Below, piece after piece: positions 44,975 through 57,299 of a stretch of DNA of 64,000 nt (positions are counted from its first letter, which is position 1; every line of letters begins with the position of its first letter). The stretch comes from Perkinsus olseni (Eukaryota; Perkinsozoa; Perkinsida; Perkinsidae), in assembly GCA_013115135.1 (NCBI GenBank), contig JABANP010000259.1:1-64000 (forward strand), in the 5' to 3' direction. The notes beneath the pieces were generated by a model that made no database searches, was not told where the DNA came from, and saw nothing but the letters and a program-made list of their open reading frames with translations. Position numbers and translations under genes: made by a program.

Positions 44975-45135
44975 AATCGTAGCTCAAAGCTACGATTCAA
45001 TCGTAACGGTTGTTGACAAAAGTTTGACTGAGAACTGGGCTGCCTAGTAGGCTACGATGGTAGAAACTCAGTATTTTCAATCATTTAAATTCAACAATGT
45101 TGAATTTGTGATGTTGAATCAACATCACAAATTCA
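44975..45135. repeat. Micro-palindrome pairs, cluster 6
   Basis: 44975-44997 (10-bp arms, 3-nt centre) overlaps 44991-45005 (7-bp arms around C44998). 45087-45107 (10-bp arms around A45097) overlaps 45101-45135 (17-bp perfect arms around A45118). Confidence 0.9.
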
Positions 45136-45194
45136 GAGTACCCATTCTCTGGCGAGTTTTTGTGATCTCTGATGGTGGCTGGCGCGATGTGGCT

Positions 45195-45246
45195 GACTCC
45201 ATCTCAAGCTAAGATTCTCAGCCTGAGATGGAGTCCGAGAGACTCC
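45195..45246. repeat. Chained inverted repeats, cluster 7
   Basis: 45195-45206 pairs with 45224-45235 (12 bp, 17-nt interior). The right arm is reused: 45230-45235 pairs with 45241-45246. Confidence 0.8.
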
Positions 45247-46024
45247 GGGTTTCCGTCCCCGAGATGTCTATCATGAGCGCGTGCGCGAAACTACGGTGAC
45301 AAGCTATCTCTCCTTCAGTTGTGCAGGTCAACCGCATTCTGAGAACTCCAACGAGTTTCCCTGATAGTGGGCCAACTTCAAGAATAGAACAGGGATAAAA
45401 TAGTGTCATGGCGCTTCAAAGGCTCAGCCCTGGTAGCCCTATTTTCACACGATTTTCCTGGCCTTTTCAGGCGAGTAGCACGCAGGCCAACTTCAGATAC
45501 TACTACAGAAGGCCACGGTGGCGGGTACAGGAAGCTCATGCGGGACAATAAACCCATCGTGAGCGGTAACGATTCCAGCGAATCACGCGTTCGCGATTGT
45601 CACGAGTCGCGACGCGATGGCCCACCTGCACCCAGAAACAATACTCGCAATAGCTCGTCCTGACAGGCCTTTCGATTTCGGTAACCGCGGGAATTTGTCC
45701 ATAGCGAATACATCACCGATGAGGAAATCTCACTGTTCAGCCGGAATCACTATTGACACTACGAGAAGATTTATCAAGTTTAGAATCTCAACATAATTGT
45801 TTACAGAGTGTATCTCAAGGAAACCTCAACGTTCGGAATGATAGCTCCGTCGCAATCATTGATAGTCAATGGGAGCGCTGTCGTCGTAGGACGCGACGGA
45901 ACACTTGCACAAGTTGTGCAGCACAACCGTAGGAATCGTCCTTATGGCTACGCTGACATCATGCACCTTAGTGTGACAGCGACGAGAGAGAGAAAGGTAC
46001 TTCCCAGGCGAGCCCTGGCTCAAG

Positions 46025-46090
46025 AAAGTTCGTTGGTAGATTGGTTAGTTCAACCAATTCAGTTCCGGCTTGTTTCCACCAACGAACTTT
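46025..46090. repeat. Nested inverted repeat
   Basis: 46025-46037 pairs with 46078-46090 (13 bp perfect). Inside, 46040-46046 pairs with 46052-46058 with a 5-nt centre. Confidence 0.85.
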
Positions 46091-46198
46091 GCGAACTGCA
46101 TTGCGCATATGCCCGGCAAGCAAGGATTAATTGATGGCCGAAATGCGATGGACCATTGACTCAACACGTTAACTCCATCTAGATGCTGTGAGACACCA

Positions 46199-49100
46199 TT
46201 ATATTATACCCGACATTTTTAATGCAATGATGAGGGACACAATCCCCCCTACAGTGGCAGTGAGCATCCACACATAAAACATGACCTTGGCACCTAACGC
46301 CACCCTCACCACCACCCTCTACGATACACTTACCTTTCATCAGGCTTTCTCCCAGCTCCTTCGCCCGTCGACCAAAAGCCGTATTTCATAGGGCGGAGCG
46401 ATGCTCTCGCAAATGCGCGTCTTCTGGATCCAGATACGGGTCTTTGTTCGGTATGTCCCTTCCCGACCCTACGAACACAGCTTCCCTGCCGCATCCCCGA
46501 AGACCTTTCTCACCAACGGGCATCGCGTTCGCTTCTTCTATCGGTAGTAGTTTCATCTGGCAGTCAATGAACCCTCGGCATTGTCCCGGATACGCTGGGT
46601 TACTCAGCGGAATTTGACCCCTTGGCAACTCCACCGCTCGCCGAATCCGCCTGAGCTTCACTCTAGCGCAGAGCAGGCTAGACTCTAGTCACTAGAGATT
46701 AAAAAACAACACCTGCATCTCAGCGTGTCGTGAACGAGATCCAATGTGGCCTCTCCTAAGGGTACTTTTTGGCCCAACAGGGGGTTGTGATATAGTTGCA
46801 GTTTGATGACAGGGTCATGACACGGCACCTGTTGGTGTCCATCCGCATCGACTCGATAGAAACATCACTACCTCCATATTAAAGATCATCCGCCAATTGA
46901 ACGTAGCTGTACCGTCCAGACTACCGTAGTGAGTGTCAGTCAAAGGATCGATAACCTCATTACTATCAGTCCTATGGAACCCACCCACTATCTGGTGAGA
47001 GGCTTCTTCGTCTGAGAACGAAGAGTTGCAACTTCTCACACTCGTCTAGCTCACCTTCTGGTGGTGGAACTCCCTTGGTCTTCCACACGACTAGCCTAGC
47101 CTGAATGATTTCCTTATTCGCTGAGGGCAGCACGGGCTCTGGCCGACCCATCGCCTGCAATAGCATCGATAGCCCCTCATAGCCCAACTGACGCTGATTC
47201 AGCGTCGCTGACCTCAGATTCATCCAGGATCTCAACCCACATCTTGAGCCTGCCAGTCGGTATGAAACTTCCATCAACAAGAAGTGGTACCTGGTAGAGT
47301 GGTTCACGCGAGTGAGCCCTCCTCGACCATCGCCTGCTGCGTTATTACGGTCTCGACAGGGACATCTGAAGCACTCTTCATAGCGTTTTCGTCCTCCGAA
47401 TCTAGATTCATCATCTGCTTATACCTAATCAACCCCCATTTCATTCAGTCGTCAACACTGAATCCCAACCTCGGGTGGAACCAGCGATTCTCGATATCTA
47501 TCACCGCGGCTCCAATGGTCGTGTCGCCTGTTAGTGAGTGTTTCTCCATCAGCTTGATCGTGAGAGCCGTGTTGTCGGGAAATCGGCAGGGTAAGGAGTA
47601 GCATTTGTTGAACTCTGGATTCAGCGTGCTGATACGAGAATTGCTCGAGTCCTTGATGGAGTTCAACCCGCCCGCTGCCTCTTCTTTCGAGTTGTAAATC
47701 TGAAGGTACCACGACATAGGCCATAGGCATGGCTCCTGGTCATCGGCCCTAGTTCTGACTCGATCGAAAAATTCTGCATCCTCTGAGGATGATCCTCACA
47801 CACTAGAATGTTTCCTCCAGCTAACGGACGACACCGGAGGTAGATGGAGGCAATGGCGACACGTCTCGCAATCAATCGTGGCAGTCAGTATTTGGGAGTT
47901 GCACTTCTATCGTGCCAGCAGTGTACTCACCCAAATGTAGCTCTCGCAGTCCGTACTTCCTCCGGGAGGTATGATACCACTCGCGCTAAGCACATACACT
48001 TTACATACTAACGAATGGCTGGCGAGATACTCCTGTCGCAGCAAGGGCCTAAACATCATTTAGTAAACAAAACAACGAGTTTCAGAGTCAGAAACTCAGA
48101 AGAGAACTGAAATTCAGACGGACTTCAACGAAGAAGAAGATTTCGGGCTGGAAGAAGCCACAGACACCGCGCTTCATGAACGAATCTTGTCAAGATTCAA
48201 GATGATCTTGTCAAGATTATCTTGAAGGTTCGTTCGTGGTTCTTTCCGGCCAGACTTCTTTGTGGAAGTTCCACGAAGAAGTCTGACTGGGAAGAGCCAC
48301 AACGTCAAGACAGTAATTCAGACACGCCCCGCTCGGGAGACAATCATCGCCGAGGAGCCCCATCGGCTGCACGACACAGCGAAAAAGTAACTTCTAACAG
48401 TCGAAAAACTGATAACATAAGCAATACATGGAGTCCGGTCAAAATACATTCTGAATTGATTGGTGCCCTTGACGACCGGGAATTCGCCCGAGTTGAAGAG
48501 AAATCCTTGCAAGATGGCGTGGGATCACTGTGTAAATTTACGTTGGGCGGGAGAAAAATTTCCAAAAACCAGTTTTCTCGATGAGGAATGAGAGCTGTTC
48601 TGCAAGACTCACATCATTCGAAAGTAGATTTTCATCTACAAATGTCTGATTCAATAAGCCCGGTCTCGTTCAAGTATTCACAATTAAGATGATTTAGACC
48701 AGCCCTAGACAACTTTTTTTGACCGGACTGTAAGATTAACAGAGCTCCCCATTGTCAAACTCCCAGGGTAGTGTGTTGCCTTACAGGTAGGCGCGTTGAA
48801 GCCCAATGGCTCCCTCAGCCTCTTCACCACGCTGTGTTCCGCTGCCTCGCCTCCCCTTCTTCTGATTTCTCCTTTTGTTCATCGGTTGGCCTATCCTCAG
48901 TTTGTATCTGCACTCGTTGGTATTTAAAATATTACATTTCAATATCTTCAAAAGCGCGCTCACTTGAGATAACCCAGCGTATCAAAGCTCCCCCACTTGT
49001 TGCCTCTGAACAAGACGATCGTATCATACGGCAGCTCTTCTTCCAACAGCTCCTCCTCCACAGGCCCGTCTATCTCCCGCCGGGCCTAGCAGGGGGACGA

Positions 49101-52100
49101 AGGGAGAATAAGTAGGGAAGATGACGCATCGGAGCATACAAATCCTGCACTTGTCTTCAGCGGCCACACAAATGACTGGTAGAAGTTCTCGTCGACCTCC
49201 GCAGTATCCAGTCCGAAATCGAAGCCACCTAGCATCAGTGTGAGCAAATGCAAAGAAGGTCGGGGACTCCCCGACGGGGAGACTCACCACTCTTCGGATC
49301 GCTGACTTGACTGAATGCCAGCATACGCTCGGTAGTTATATTCCGAAGCACATCCGTAAGACCGAACTCCCCCTTTCTCAGCCCGAACCTGCGGACAATG
49401 GTGGAGAACCTTGCGGAGGTAGAGCGATCACCGCCGTTCGATTTCCAGTTCTATTTTGCGAAGTAGATCTTGACTGCCAGGAGTGTTGCCGTGAGTCTTC
49501 GCTCGAGCTGCTTCCTGTTCCAACCTCCTACAGAGAACGCTGAATCTGCTGGGGCTACGACCACTTCTGCACAGTGACTGTGCCACAGTCGACAGTCTCG
49601 CTTTCGGTTCGCTATCGTTTCTCGCCTTCGCTGAATCCCGGTTCAATACGTTTATTCTGTTCCAGCTCGCACTACGAGGCTCGTAGCGGAACCCACTTCT
49701 GACGAGCGAGATTCTCGTCTGTTGCTCTATCACAACATTGAGGTGGAGCAAGATAGTGCAACGACCGCAGAGGAAGGCTTCTTCTGCGGTTGTTGTGCTA
49801 ACTCGCTCCATCATCTTCTTCAAGGAGGCCATGAACGAACATCGAGCCGGAGCGTCAATGACGCTGCGCCATTGAGGGCCGATAAAATATCGGTGGATAA
49901 TTGACAGGTGTAGGACTCACTTTTCCTGAATCAGTTTTTTCTCGTTTTTAGCCTGCTCCCTCAACGCTTCCTCGCGCCTCAGCTGAGTGGGAGTCTTCAA
50001 TGTGAAGCTCTCTCGACATCTGCGAAGAAGCAAGGAATCTATACAGGACGAATATACTCCACACACTTCTCCTTTTCCTCATCAGTCAACCAAGGATATA
50101 ATGGATTCAAGTGGATGTACCTGGGAGTGAAGGTCAATAACATATGACTATCGCGATAAAGGAGAAACCAGACGCGCCAGGACTCGTGGCACGGCAATTT
50201 GCATAGGCATAAACTCGGTATGGCCGAGTGAAGACCATCCTCGAAGGTCGAAATTTCCAACGCAACAGTTGAACACCGAGCACTTTCACCATCAGGATGG
50301 CTTTGCATGGGATTCGAAATGTAGCCCGCGATAGAGCACGGTCATCATCTGATGACCCCATTCTCCGCCGACCTGGGGACCGCGTGAGATGCCCCAGACA
50401 TACAGAAGGCAACGTCATCAACGGTGGTCGTTACGTGAGACTGAGGCTCACGATAAACTCGTCCAGATATCGCTGCTCACAGCGCACGTGATCTATGAGT
50501 TGCCATGCTCCCACATCTGGCCCTGACATGGTCGGCAAATTCGGCATCCTACAATGACAGCCATAATCGTAGAGCACAGAAGCCCCTTTGATACTGGCAT
50601 TCCGTCAGTTATGATGAAGCCTATCATGGCTGAATCTTCTCTTTTCGCTCCCGGCTCTTCCGAGTCGACCCGTGTTTCGTTTGAAAGCCTATCGACCTTT
50701 GCATACACATTCGAGACTTACGTTCGCGCCCAAGGTTCCTCAACGACTCGCTTAAGCGAGTTTCAACAGAAAGCTTCTGTTGTACACCACGGATATTCGA
50801 TAGTCCGGCTCGTCCGGGAGATTCTCAATTCACAGGAGCGCTACTCCAGAGCACTGAGCTTCTCCGACGATTTGGTAACAACCGGCATGCTGACGATCCA
50901 TACTTTACATAGAGATGCGTCTTCGGGCGAAATGTTGGCCATGGAGAAAATGAGGTGGTAGTAAACGTGTATTGACCTCTAACCATGGAGCGAATCGCTC
51001 CGTCTACTAACGTAGGCAAGTACATCACAAATTTTGGTCGCGGCGCGGAGGTCCGCGACAGTTTTTGAGGTCCGAGCCTCTGAAAACACTCATGAGCCGC
51101 TCAGAGAACCTGCACCGCAAGACGGACCATTCTGGCCGTAGCGGTGCTCCAGGTATAAGCTGGAATCACTCCTCCAGCTTCGAAATGAGGAGACCGAGCT
51201 GAGGCGGTTAGACTTATGCTTACCCGAATCCAATCACTTCGTCCTTCTCCTCAGTTCTCAGCCAGCCCCCCTCCATCCTCTCCAGTAACCTAACTTCAAG
51301 GAACTCCTGATACAGTGCTGACTGAGGCAAGTCCAAAATCATCGGCTGGACCTCGAGCATGTTGTACCTAAACCACAGATGACAACCTGAGTTCCGCGGG
51401 ACTCCCTCGGCGGGAGAGGGCTCTCAAATGTCTCGAGAACTCCTTAGCTTGAGTCAAGGCAAGGGAACCGCTAGCCGCCAAGAATGAAGTTTCTAGGGCG
51501 GAGAAGTAACGCACTCCAAGAGGGAGAAATCAAAACATCCGCGAGTATGAACGAAGCGGAGCAGTCGGAGCAGTCGGAGCGCGAAATTTCTGATTGAGAG
51601 ATGACCAAGCGAATGGCATTCTATAGTATAATCATACGCTGTTTCTCCGACGCTGGCGGTTATCCTTGACCCTGTGCAAGTCTGCTGAGGATTATCTCCT
51701 CACTAGAGTCTAGTTCGGGTCTAGTTGGAGGGTCTAGCGACTAGACCCTCCAAGGTATCCCAGGGAAATTGTTTGTCTGGTCTCACTGCCCTCCACTGCC
51801 ACTCTCGGCCTCCTCAGACACTATTTCCTCCACCGGCAGTTCGGCGTTATCATCGTCGCGATTCCACCACAACTGAGTGGATCGTGACCTCACTTTTGCA
51901 TCAGAAGCGTCACACCTGCAACCTGGGGTTGATATCCGTCAGCTCGTCCTTAATCAACCTCACGCCAACCGTCAGCACTTCCACTTCGCATCGGTTCACC
52001 CTCGGCTGGATCTCCTCACAAAACGGCGCGTGCTTCGCAGCGTCTTCTACACTGAAGAACAACAGTCCCTTCATAAGGCCGCGAAATTCGACGATAAAGT

Positions 52101-55100
52101 ACGGTAGCAACTCGAAGGCTGCCAGAATCTGAGCTTGAGCGTGAGGATGCCGGCTGCTAGGCTCCAGAGCGAACCACTTGGGCGGGCGATTCCACTCCTC
52201 AGGGACCTCGGATGCCGGACAACTCATCGAGCACATAAGCTCGTACCTGGCAGCCTCCTCGTCGCAGCGGCCTGGACGGCCCGCCCTTACACTGAGTCAT
52301 CAGCATCGCAGACTTCCACGTACAGATCAGGCTGCAGTTTCGGATCTGCTGGCAGGATGACAGGGAACTCGAGGATCTCCCGCCACTGGGGGTTCAAGGT
52401 GGTGGGGATGTGGTCAGTTCCTGAATTGAGTCACTCAGCGTGAAAGCTCCGGGAAGCTGTCAGCGGCGTTAAAGTATTCATATTGATATATTAGATCGTA
52501 TTATAGAAATGGACCATATAAGTGAGGAGCGTGCATTTTTCTTAGGCAAATCCGGAAAATGTTCAAAATGTATTCAGATTCAATTCAGCTTCAAAATGTA
52601 TAGGCCGCCCAACTTTCGAATCCAAACGCTCTCTGTGAACGGAAAAACCTTCATGTTCCGGATTTTCCTAAGAAAAATGCACGCTCCTTATGTCTATACT
52701 AATATAGCCTATCATTATTATTAGATTATCTAGCAGTGTGTTAATATTATATAGACTTAATTAAATAATTTAGAGTACACTGATAACTGCCGTATTACGT
52801 CCACTGATTCCTCCGATGCTCATCTTCACGAAAGGATCCGAAAGTCCGCCCGGGTCGGATATCGGAAGATTCACCGCTTGATAAAAGAATCCTCGAACGA
52901 CATACTCCCGGACATTATACCTGATTCAGAAACCACGAGGAGCCTCGACCAATCTTACATGAAACTGCTGGCCCGTCCAAACACCGCGAAAATGACGACA
53001 ACATTTCCTTACGCCATCCTTAATGGCCTTTGCGGGAAGGGTTTGCATCCAGCATTCACTCCACAAAGGATATGAGCCGCCACTTGGTCCATGTCCTCAG
53101 GCACGGACAACATATACCTTGCCAGCGAGAAGTGCCCACATCGATGCACGGCTGGCGATACAGTTTCCTCCAGACGACGCTGTCGTTCCAAGTCTTGATG
53201 TCCGGCAGAGAGAGGCGTGTAAAGGCCAATGCATCCCATTCATCGTCGTCAGCTTCGATCTTCTTGCCGAGCAGTTCTATTTTAAGGTCGAATGACTGGC
53301 GGAACTCGGGCAGGAAGCTGAGGCAAGGATACACCGTTAGAACAGCTGCAACGACGGCCGTTCGCTCTCGAGCCTGAAACCCTCAATCCGTGAGTATTCG
53401 CAACCCCTTGTGGATAGCACGACAGACGAGAGCCATTTTCTCCACACCACACTCCGAAGGTTTCGAAGATACTCCGCACACTGATGGCATTCCTACACTT
53501 GGAATGGTCTCAATCGTCCCTCCTCCTCAAAGATGGCCGACAGCCCATCCAGTTCCCGCGGAGTTCCCGGTGAAGGCCGCCTCGTACCTAGCGCAAAATC
53601 GCGAAAAACAGAAGGGTGCTCAGCTCACACGTCAATCCACACGACGTGCTCCTTCGTCTCTGGTTCACGGGGAGCATCACAGGTCACCACGGAAGACTGA
53701 GGGTCCTCCGACCGTTCCACTGATGCTGATACTAGAATACGACCGCCGTACCTGTACTGTTCGGTACGGCTAGGGCGGGCTCGACACACCTTCTACTCGT
53801 CAAACTACAGCTTATACATGCTTTAGCATCTATCAGCGTGTCAGGCGGTAACAACGCTGAGACGACGGAGATCCTCCTGCTGTGATCCATGCTATGTAAA
53901 AACACCTGCTGATCATGCTGAGTGAACTCATGCTGATTTCCGCCCTTCTTGGGAAGGGATACGATACGGTATAACGGAAGAGGTTCAACCGCTCTTCGCG
54001 ATCAAAAGCTTTCCGCGAAAACTTTTACAGCGTGATTAAATCACGCTGTAGGTCGCGGTGATAAAATCACCATGATTTTGCTCAAGACATGGCCAGCCGA
54101 CATCCCTCGACGTCCTGCTTGTCCACAAAAGAATGTATCGAAGCAGTGGGAAGCACCAGTCTCACTCAGACTCCAAAGGCTCATCATTCACTTGAGGAGG
54201 GACCGCTTCGTCATCTTCAATAGAATGATACCTAACAAAAAAATACCAATAATGCTACTGTAGCGGAGCGAAGCAGTTACAGATTCACCCATCGAGGGTT
54301 CATTCCCTTCTCGTAAATCGCTTGGAAGTCGAAGTCGGCCGCCGCTATCATGTCGTTCCTGTCCCCTTGCGACATGATCTCTATGAGAACCTGCCACGCG
54401 AGGTGAGCTTCCGGTGTAACCACGACATGACTGATGTTGCCAATTGGAGATTAACTGAATCTGGTTCTACGATGTCAGTAAAGAGGCGCTGACAAGTCGC
54501 ATGGTGAGAGAATACGGCGTGAGAAGGCTCTTCCATTTTGATGCGGCTACAGCGGGCTCAAGAACAGAACGAGCTGCCAATCACCAATTCGCTATGAGCT
54601 GATACGGCGTTCATGTTATTGAGTACTGATATCGCCACTGGCATCACGCTCTCTATTCGAACAGCTTCACGCACCAACCTCTCCAGCATCTCAGCTTGAC
54701 TATGGAGCATCACAGGAAGGCTAAAACGCTCGCTGTTTCACACTAGTCCGCGACTGACGAACATGATAGGCCGGGAAGAGGGGATATACGAAAAGAGGCA
54801 ACTACAAATATTCGACCAAAATATTTTTTGTCGAGTTTTAAGGGCGCGACTTGGATTTATGGGTAACCAAGTATGGCGAATTCAATGGAAAAGTAATTAG
54901 GTTCGAACTCGTCAAGACGAAGAAAAAAAGGTGCCCGCCCAGTTTGCGCGTTTCTAGATGGCGCGTACTGTACGAGAATAGCTAACTTGCCGAGATCGAC
55001 CAACTTCCCGAGCACGCTAAGGCAAGAAAAGCAAGCTACTACACTTTGGTCCCAGGTGGGGCACATGACCGGCACTCGCAGGCACTCGTTCCACACAGGC

Positions 55101-57064
55101 CTGGTGTTGTCTGCGATCACTTTCGTCTGTAATTTAACGCCCGCAAATGATACGATAACCTGACGGGATATAAGCCATCCCGAAACGCGAGTTCACCCGG
55201 CCTGTGGGCACAGTACGCTTCAAGAGCAAATCGGACCCGATGAGAGAAAAAACCACTACAATGCTCGTGCGAAAAACGGCTATAAAGAAGAGGTACCAGT
55301 TTTCAGTTTCAATAATGTTGAGCCGGCCCGGCAGAGCTTCTTAGCGTTCACGGGGTATGCAGAGAGAAGTAAGCCTCCGCCACTGAGCTAATGCCTTGTA
55401 CGAGTTAGCTGGGTTATTACTGTAGCTACCGGGTCTTGGAGATCCTCGTTTGATTGCCACACCAAACGTCACCGCGTCGTGAAAGCACGGAGAAAGGATC
55501 CATTCAAAAATATTCTTTCAATGACCATGGCATATCCGAAAACAGAGTGTCGTTGTTTGATTCTGGTGAGCAGAAATCTCAAACCCATCAGTCGTTCCCT
55601 CCTCTCACATAGGGACTGCAGGTCGCAGCTCTCTGGAACACTCCCCCACCTCCCTTCTTCGGCAAATCTTCGGCCTTGTACACCTTCAAGCAACAAGTCT
55701 ACAGCACGGACCGTCGCCACAGCATCAAAAATCACGTTAAAATTGAGCATGACCAGATTGAACTTGGAGTCGGGTGTCTGCAGCACCCTCTCAGTGATGG
55801 AGCTCACCGCTTCATCCTCATCCGACACTAGACGGAATCCGCTAGGCACCTCGAGAGCAGTAAAGATCGTAGTGATAATCACGCCCATACGACTTTCAAA
55901 ACCACAGTGCACGTACTGATATACATTCAGACCCATCGAAAACAGGGCGGTCGAATTCCCAAGTCTTGGGCATTCCTCTGGCCTGTCTTTAACACACCAG
56001 CACTCGATGGGCTCGACTCCAGGGCGGTGTGTGCGAGCTTATAGTCCAACGCTAACGGTTCCGGCTTAGTTAGACTCTTGCCGATTTGCTCACTCGGGGA
56101 CTCTCTGTAGCGTTGAGATGCAGTGCGATCAGACAGTTCAGACAAACGCTTTCCCGCGACCGTTAGTCCGCATCACTACATCGTCCCCCGGTCCATAGAT
56201 ACCAACGCTAACATTGACGTATCCTCGCACATCACCGGGCTTCTCAGGGAAGGTCAGAGGCATCCACTGTCGTAACAGGGTGTGGCGCACCAAGGAGTAC
56301 CTCCATCACCAATGACAACACCAACCACCTCCCCAAGCAGCGCTCACACTCTGCTGAACCCAAACGTGCAGGCCCCAATGAGCTCGTCCTTCCGGATGGC
56401 GTTACGGTGCCAACATTCCAGAGTAATCTGAAATGTGGGCACGTGCTGTTCCGATGGCCCACCGTCGACGAGTCGCCATCAACGCTCACGCAGGGCGTTC
56501 GATAGACTGCTGCCATGAATTCAAAATGCCATTGAAGGGGCTCAGCTATCTTTCCTCCCCTGTAGCTAGGAGACGAGGAACTCAAGGAGCTTCCACCGAC
56601 AGTGGGCTATTCTGCCGCCCCATCGGGCATGCCGCAACAAGGTGAAGAAAAAGATAATCTCAAACAAGGAAATCGTATTTGAGATGGCCATCATGAGTAT
56701 CCGAGGTCAAGATGAAGGCAATTTCGCAGAGAAGACGCTTACTCCTACGCCAAGACGAGCTCGATGGAACTGCACCTTAATAGATCGATCAGCAAATGCT
56801 ACAGTAATAAGCCACGTATTTCTACTCCAAGAGCTTGCACGCCAGTGAGCCGACCACTGCATGGCTACCATAATCATGGTAAATTATTTCCACTGTGCGA
56901 GGGCAAGGCCGCCTACCTTAGATCTTTTGAACTCAGCCTTAGCCAGGCTGCCATCGAACAGAAAGAAACAGTTGAAAGAGCAGCTAGCGGTAGCATTCTG
57001 GGAACTCGTCTTCTTTTCAACATCCCCTTCCTCTCCCGGGTAATCCACTATGACCTTCAAGTAC
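46199..57064 (-). CDS. Ferlin (multi-C2-domain membrane-fusion protein), incomplete exon model
   Basis: Ferlin-specific pieces occur in order down the minus strand. 57064-56917: YLKVIVDYPGEEGDVEKK, a first C2. 56.4 kb: ITLECWHRNAIRKDELIGAC. 56.2 kb: GDVRGYVNVSVGIYGPGDD, the conserved post-C2 ferlin motif. 55.1 kb: ADNTRPVWNECLRVPV. 54.35 kb: AIYEKGMNPRWVNL. 53.2 kb: an acidic C2 segment. 52.4 kb: LNPQWREILEFPVILPADP. 52.1 kb: WFALEPSSRHPHAQAQILAA. 47.6 kb: LNPEFNKCYSLPCRFPDN. 47.1 kb: IIQARLVVWKTKGVPPPE. 46.9 kb: TDTHYGSLDGTATFNWRMIF. Last exons 46468-46334 and 46293-46199 give PVGSGRDIPNKDPYLDP and the membrane anchor YVWMLTATVGGIVSLIIALK. Ferlins drive Ca2+-dependent vesicle fusion. A TGA at 46386-46388 lies in frame before the anchor. 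Start and many internal exons are unresolved. Confidence 0.82.
48182..48285. repeat. Chain of four micro-palindromes plus a 35-bp hairpin, inside ferlin locus
   Basis: 48182-48224: 8-bp arms around T48190, then 6-bp arms around G48204, T48211 and T48218, each sharing an arm with the next. 48251-48285: 16-bp arms with one mismatch and a 3-nt centre, inside a longer imperfect inversion (about 48237-48300). Confidence 0.9.
49759..51001. repeat. Further micro-palindromes in ferlin introns
   Basis: 49764-49790: 13-bp arms, one mismatch, centre G49777. 50746-50761: 8-bp arms, no centre. 50764-50782: 8-bp arms, 3-nt centre. 50987-51001: 7-bp arms around A50994. Most of the interval between them is ordinary sequence with ferlin exon-like pieces. 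Confidence 0.8.
51725..51753. repeat. 13-bp perfect hairpin, 3-nt centre
   Basis: 51725-51737 pairs with 51741-51753; part of the left arm (GGTCTAG) also occurs just upstream. Confidence 0.9.
52525..52688. mobile_element. 164-bp foldback element
   Basis: Inverted arms of 33 bp (52525-52557 and 52656-52688) with one mismatch, beginning AGGAGCGTGCATTTTTCTTA, around a 98-bp A/T-rich middle. Likely a MITE in a ferlin intron. Confidence 0.75.
54026..54071. repeat. 12-bp perfect palindrome with 1-nt centre and a neighbour
   Basis: 54026-54050: 12-bp arms around A54038. 54057-54071: 6-bp arms, 3-nt centre. The second reuses the GTGAT.ATCAC word of the first. Confidence 0.9.
56025..56115 (-). repeat. 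Dispersed ~90-bp repeat, copy 2
   Basis: 22-bp identical core at 56056-56077, inverse to copy 1, in a ferlin intron. Similarity to copy 3 continues through GATGCAGTGCGATCAGACAG to about 56155. Confidence 0.7.
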
Positions 57065-57299
57065 CTGCTCGAATCACTACCACACCGTCGTCTTGCCAAT
57101 ATTACGGATTCGGGAGCTCAGTGCTTCCCTCAGGTCTCCTAAGGGCGTATACTGAGTGGATGTCAACTTTTATCTTCCATTCCGTTCGACCCATCTCATA
57201 GGAAACTTCTACTGCTGCAGCAGAGGCAATCCGAACGAGAACGTCCTTCCTTCACAGAGCAGCTCATCAGCATTTCTCTCTTGCTATCCAGATGTCTTT

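Larger units (their letters stand above)
42490..45570 (-). pseudogene. Decayed multi-copy segment, family unknown
   Basis: 42680-42840 and 45380-45570 are clearly homologous (AATAGTGTC.TGG then AAAGGCTCA.CCC; minus-strand reading EPLRFHDTIL versus EPLKRHDTIL). 42497-42540 and 43547-43590 form another pair (GATACTCTCCTTTCCAATTCC versus GATACTTTACCATCCAATCCC in part). Frames are interrupted. The original gene is not recognised. Confidence 0.5.
41182..46198. other. 5-kb stretch without a recognised intact gene, rich in micro-palindromes
   Basis: No frame over 120 codons has family features. Minus-strand fragments such as YPAFAPGFSEQSSYETFNRL (43.2 kb) and several short hydrophobic frames (43.7-44.2 kb) may be exons of unknown genes. 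Duplicated segments and palindrome clusters are listed separately. Confidence 0.45.

Noticed and set aside
46815..47307. Separate small genes at the ferlin 3' region
   Set aside because: The frames carry consecutive ferlin C2 signatures and are exons of one gene.
41339..54071. CRISPR array or bacterial terminators as explanation for the hairpins
   Set aside because: Hairpins differ in sequence, have no regular spacing, no U-tracts, and lie in a eukaryotic locus.
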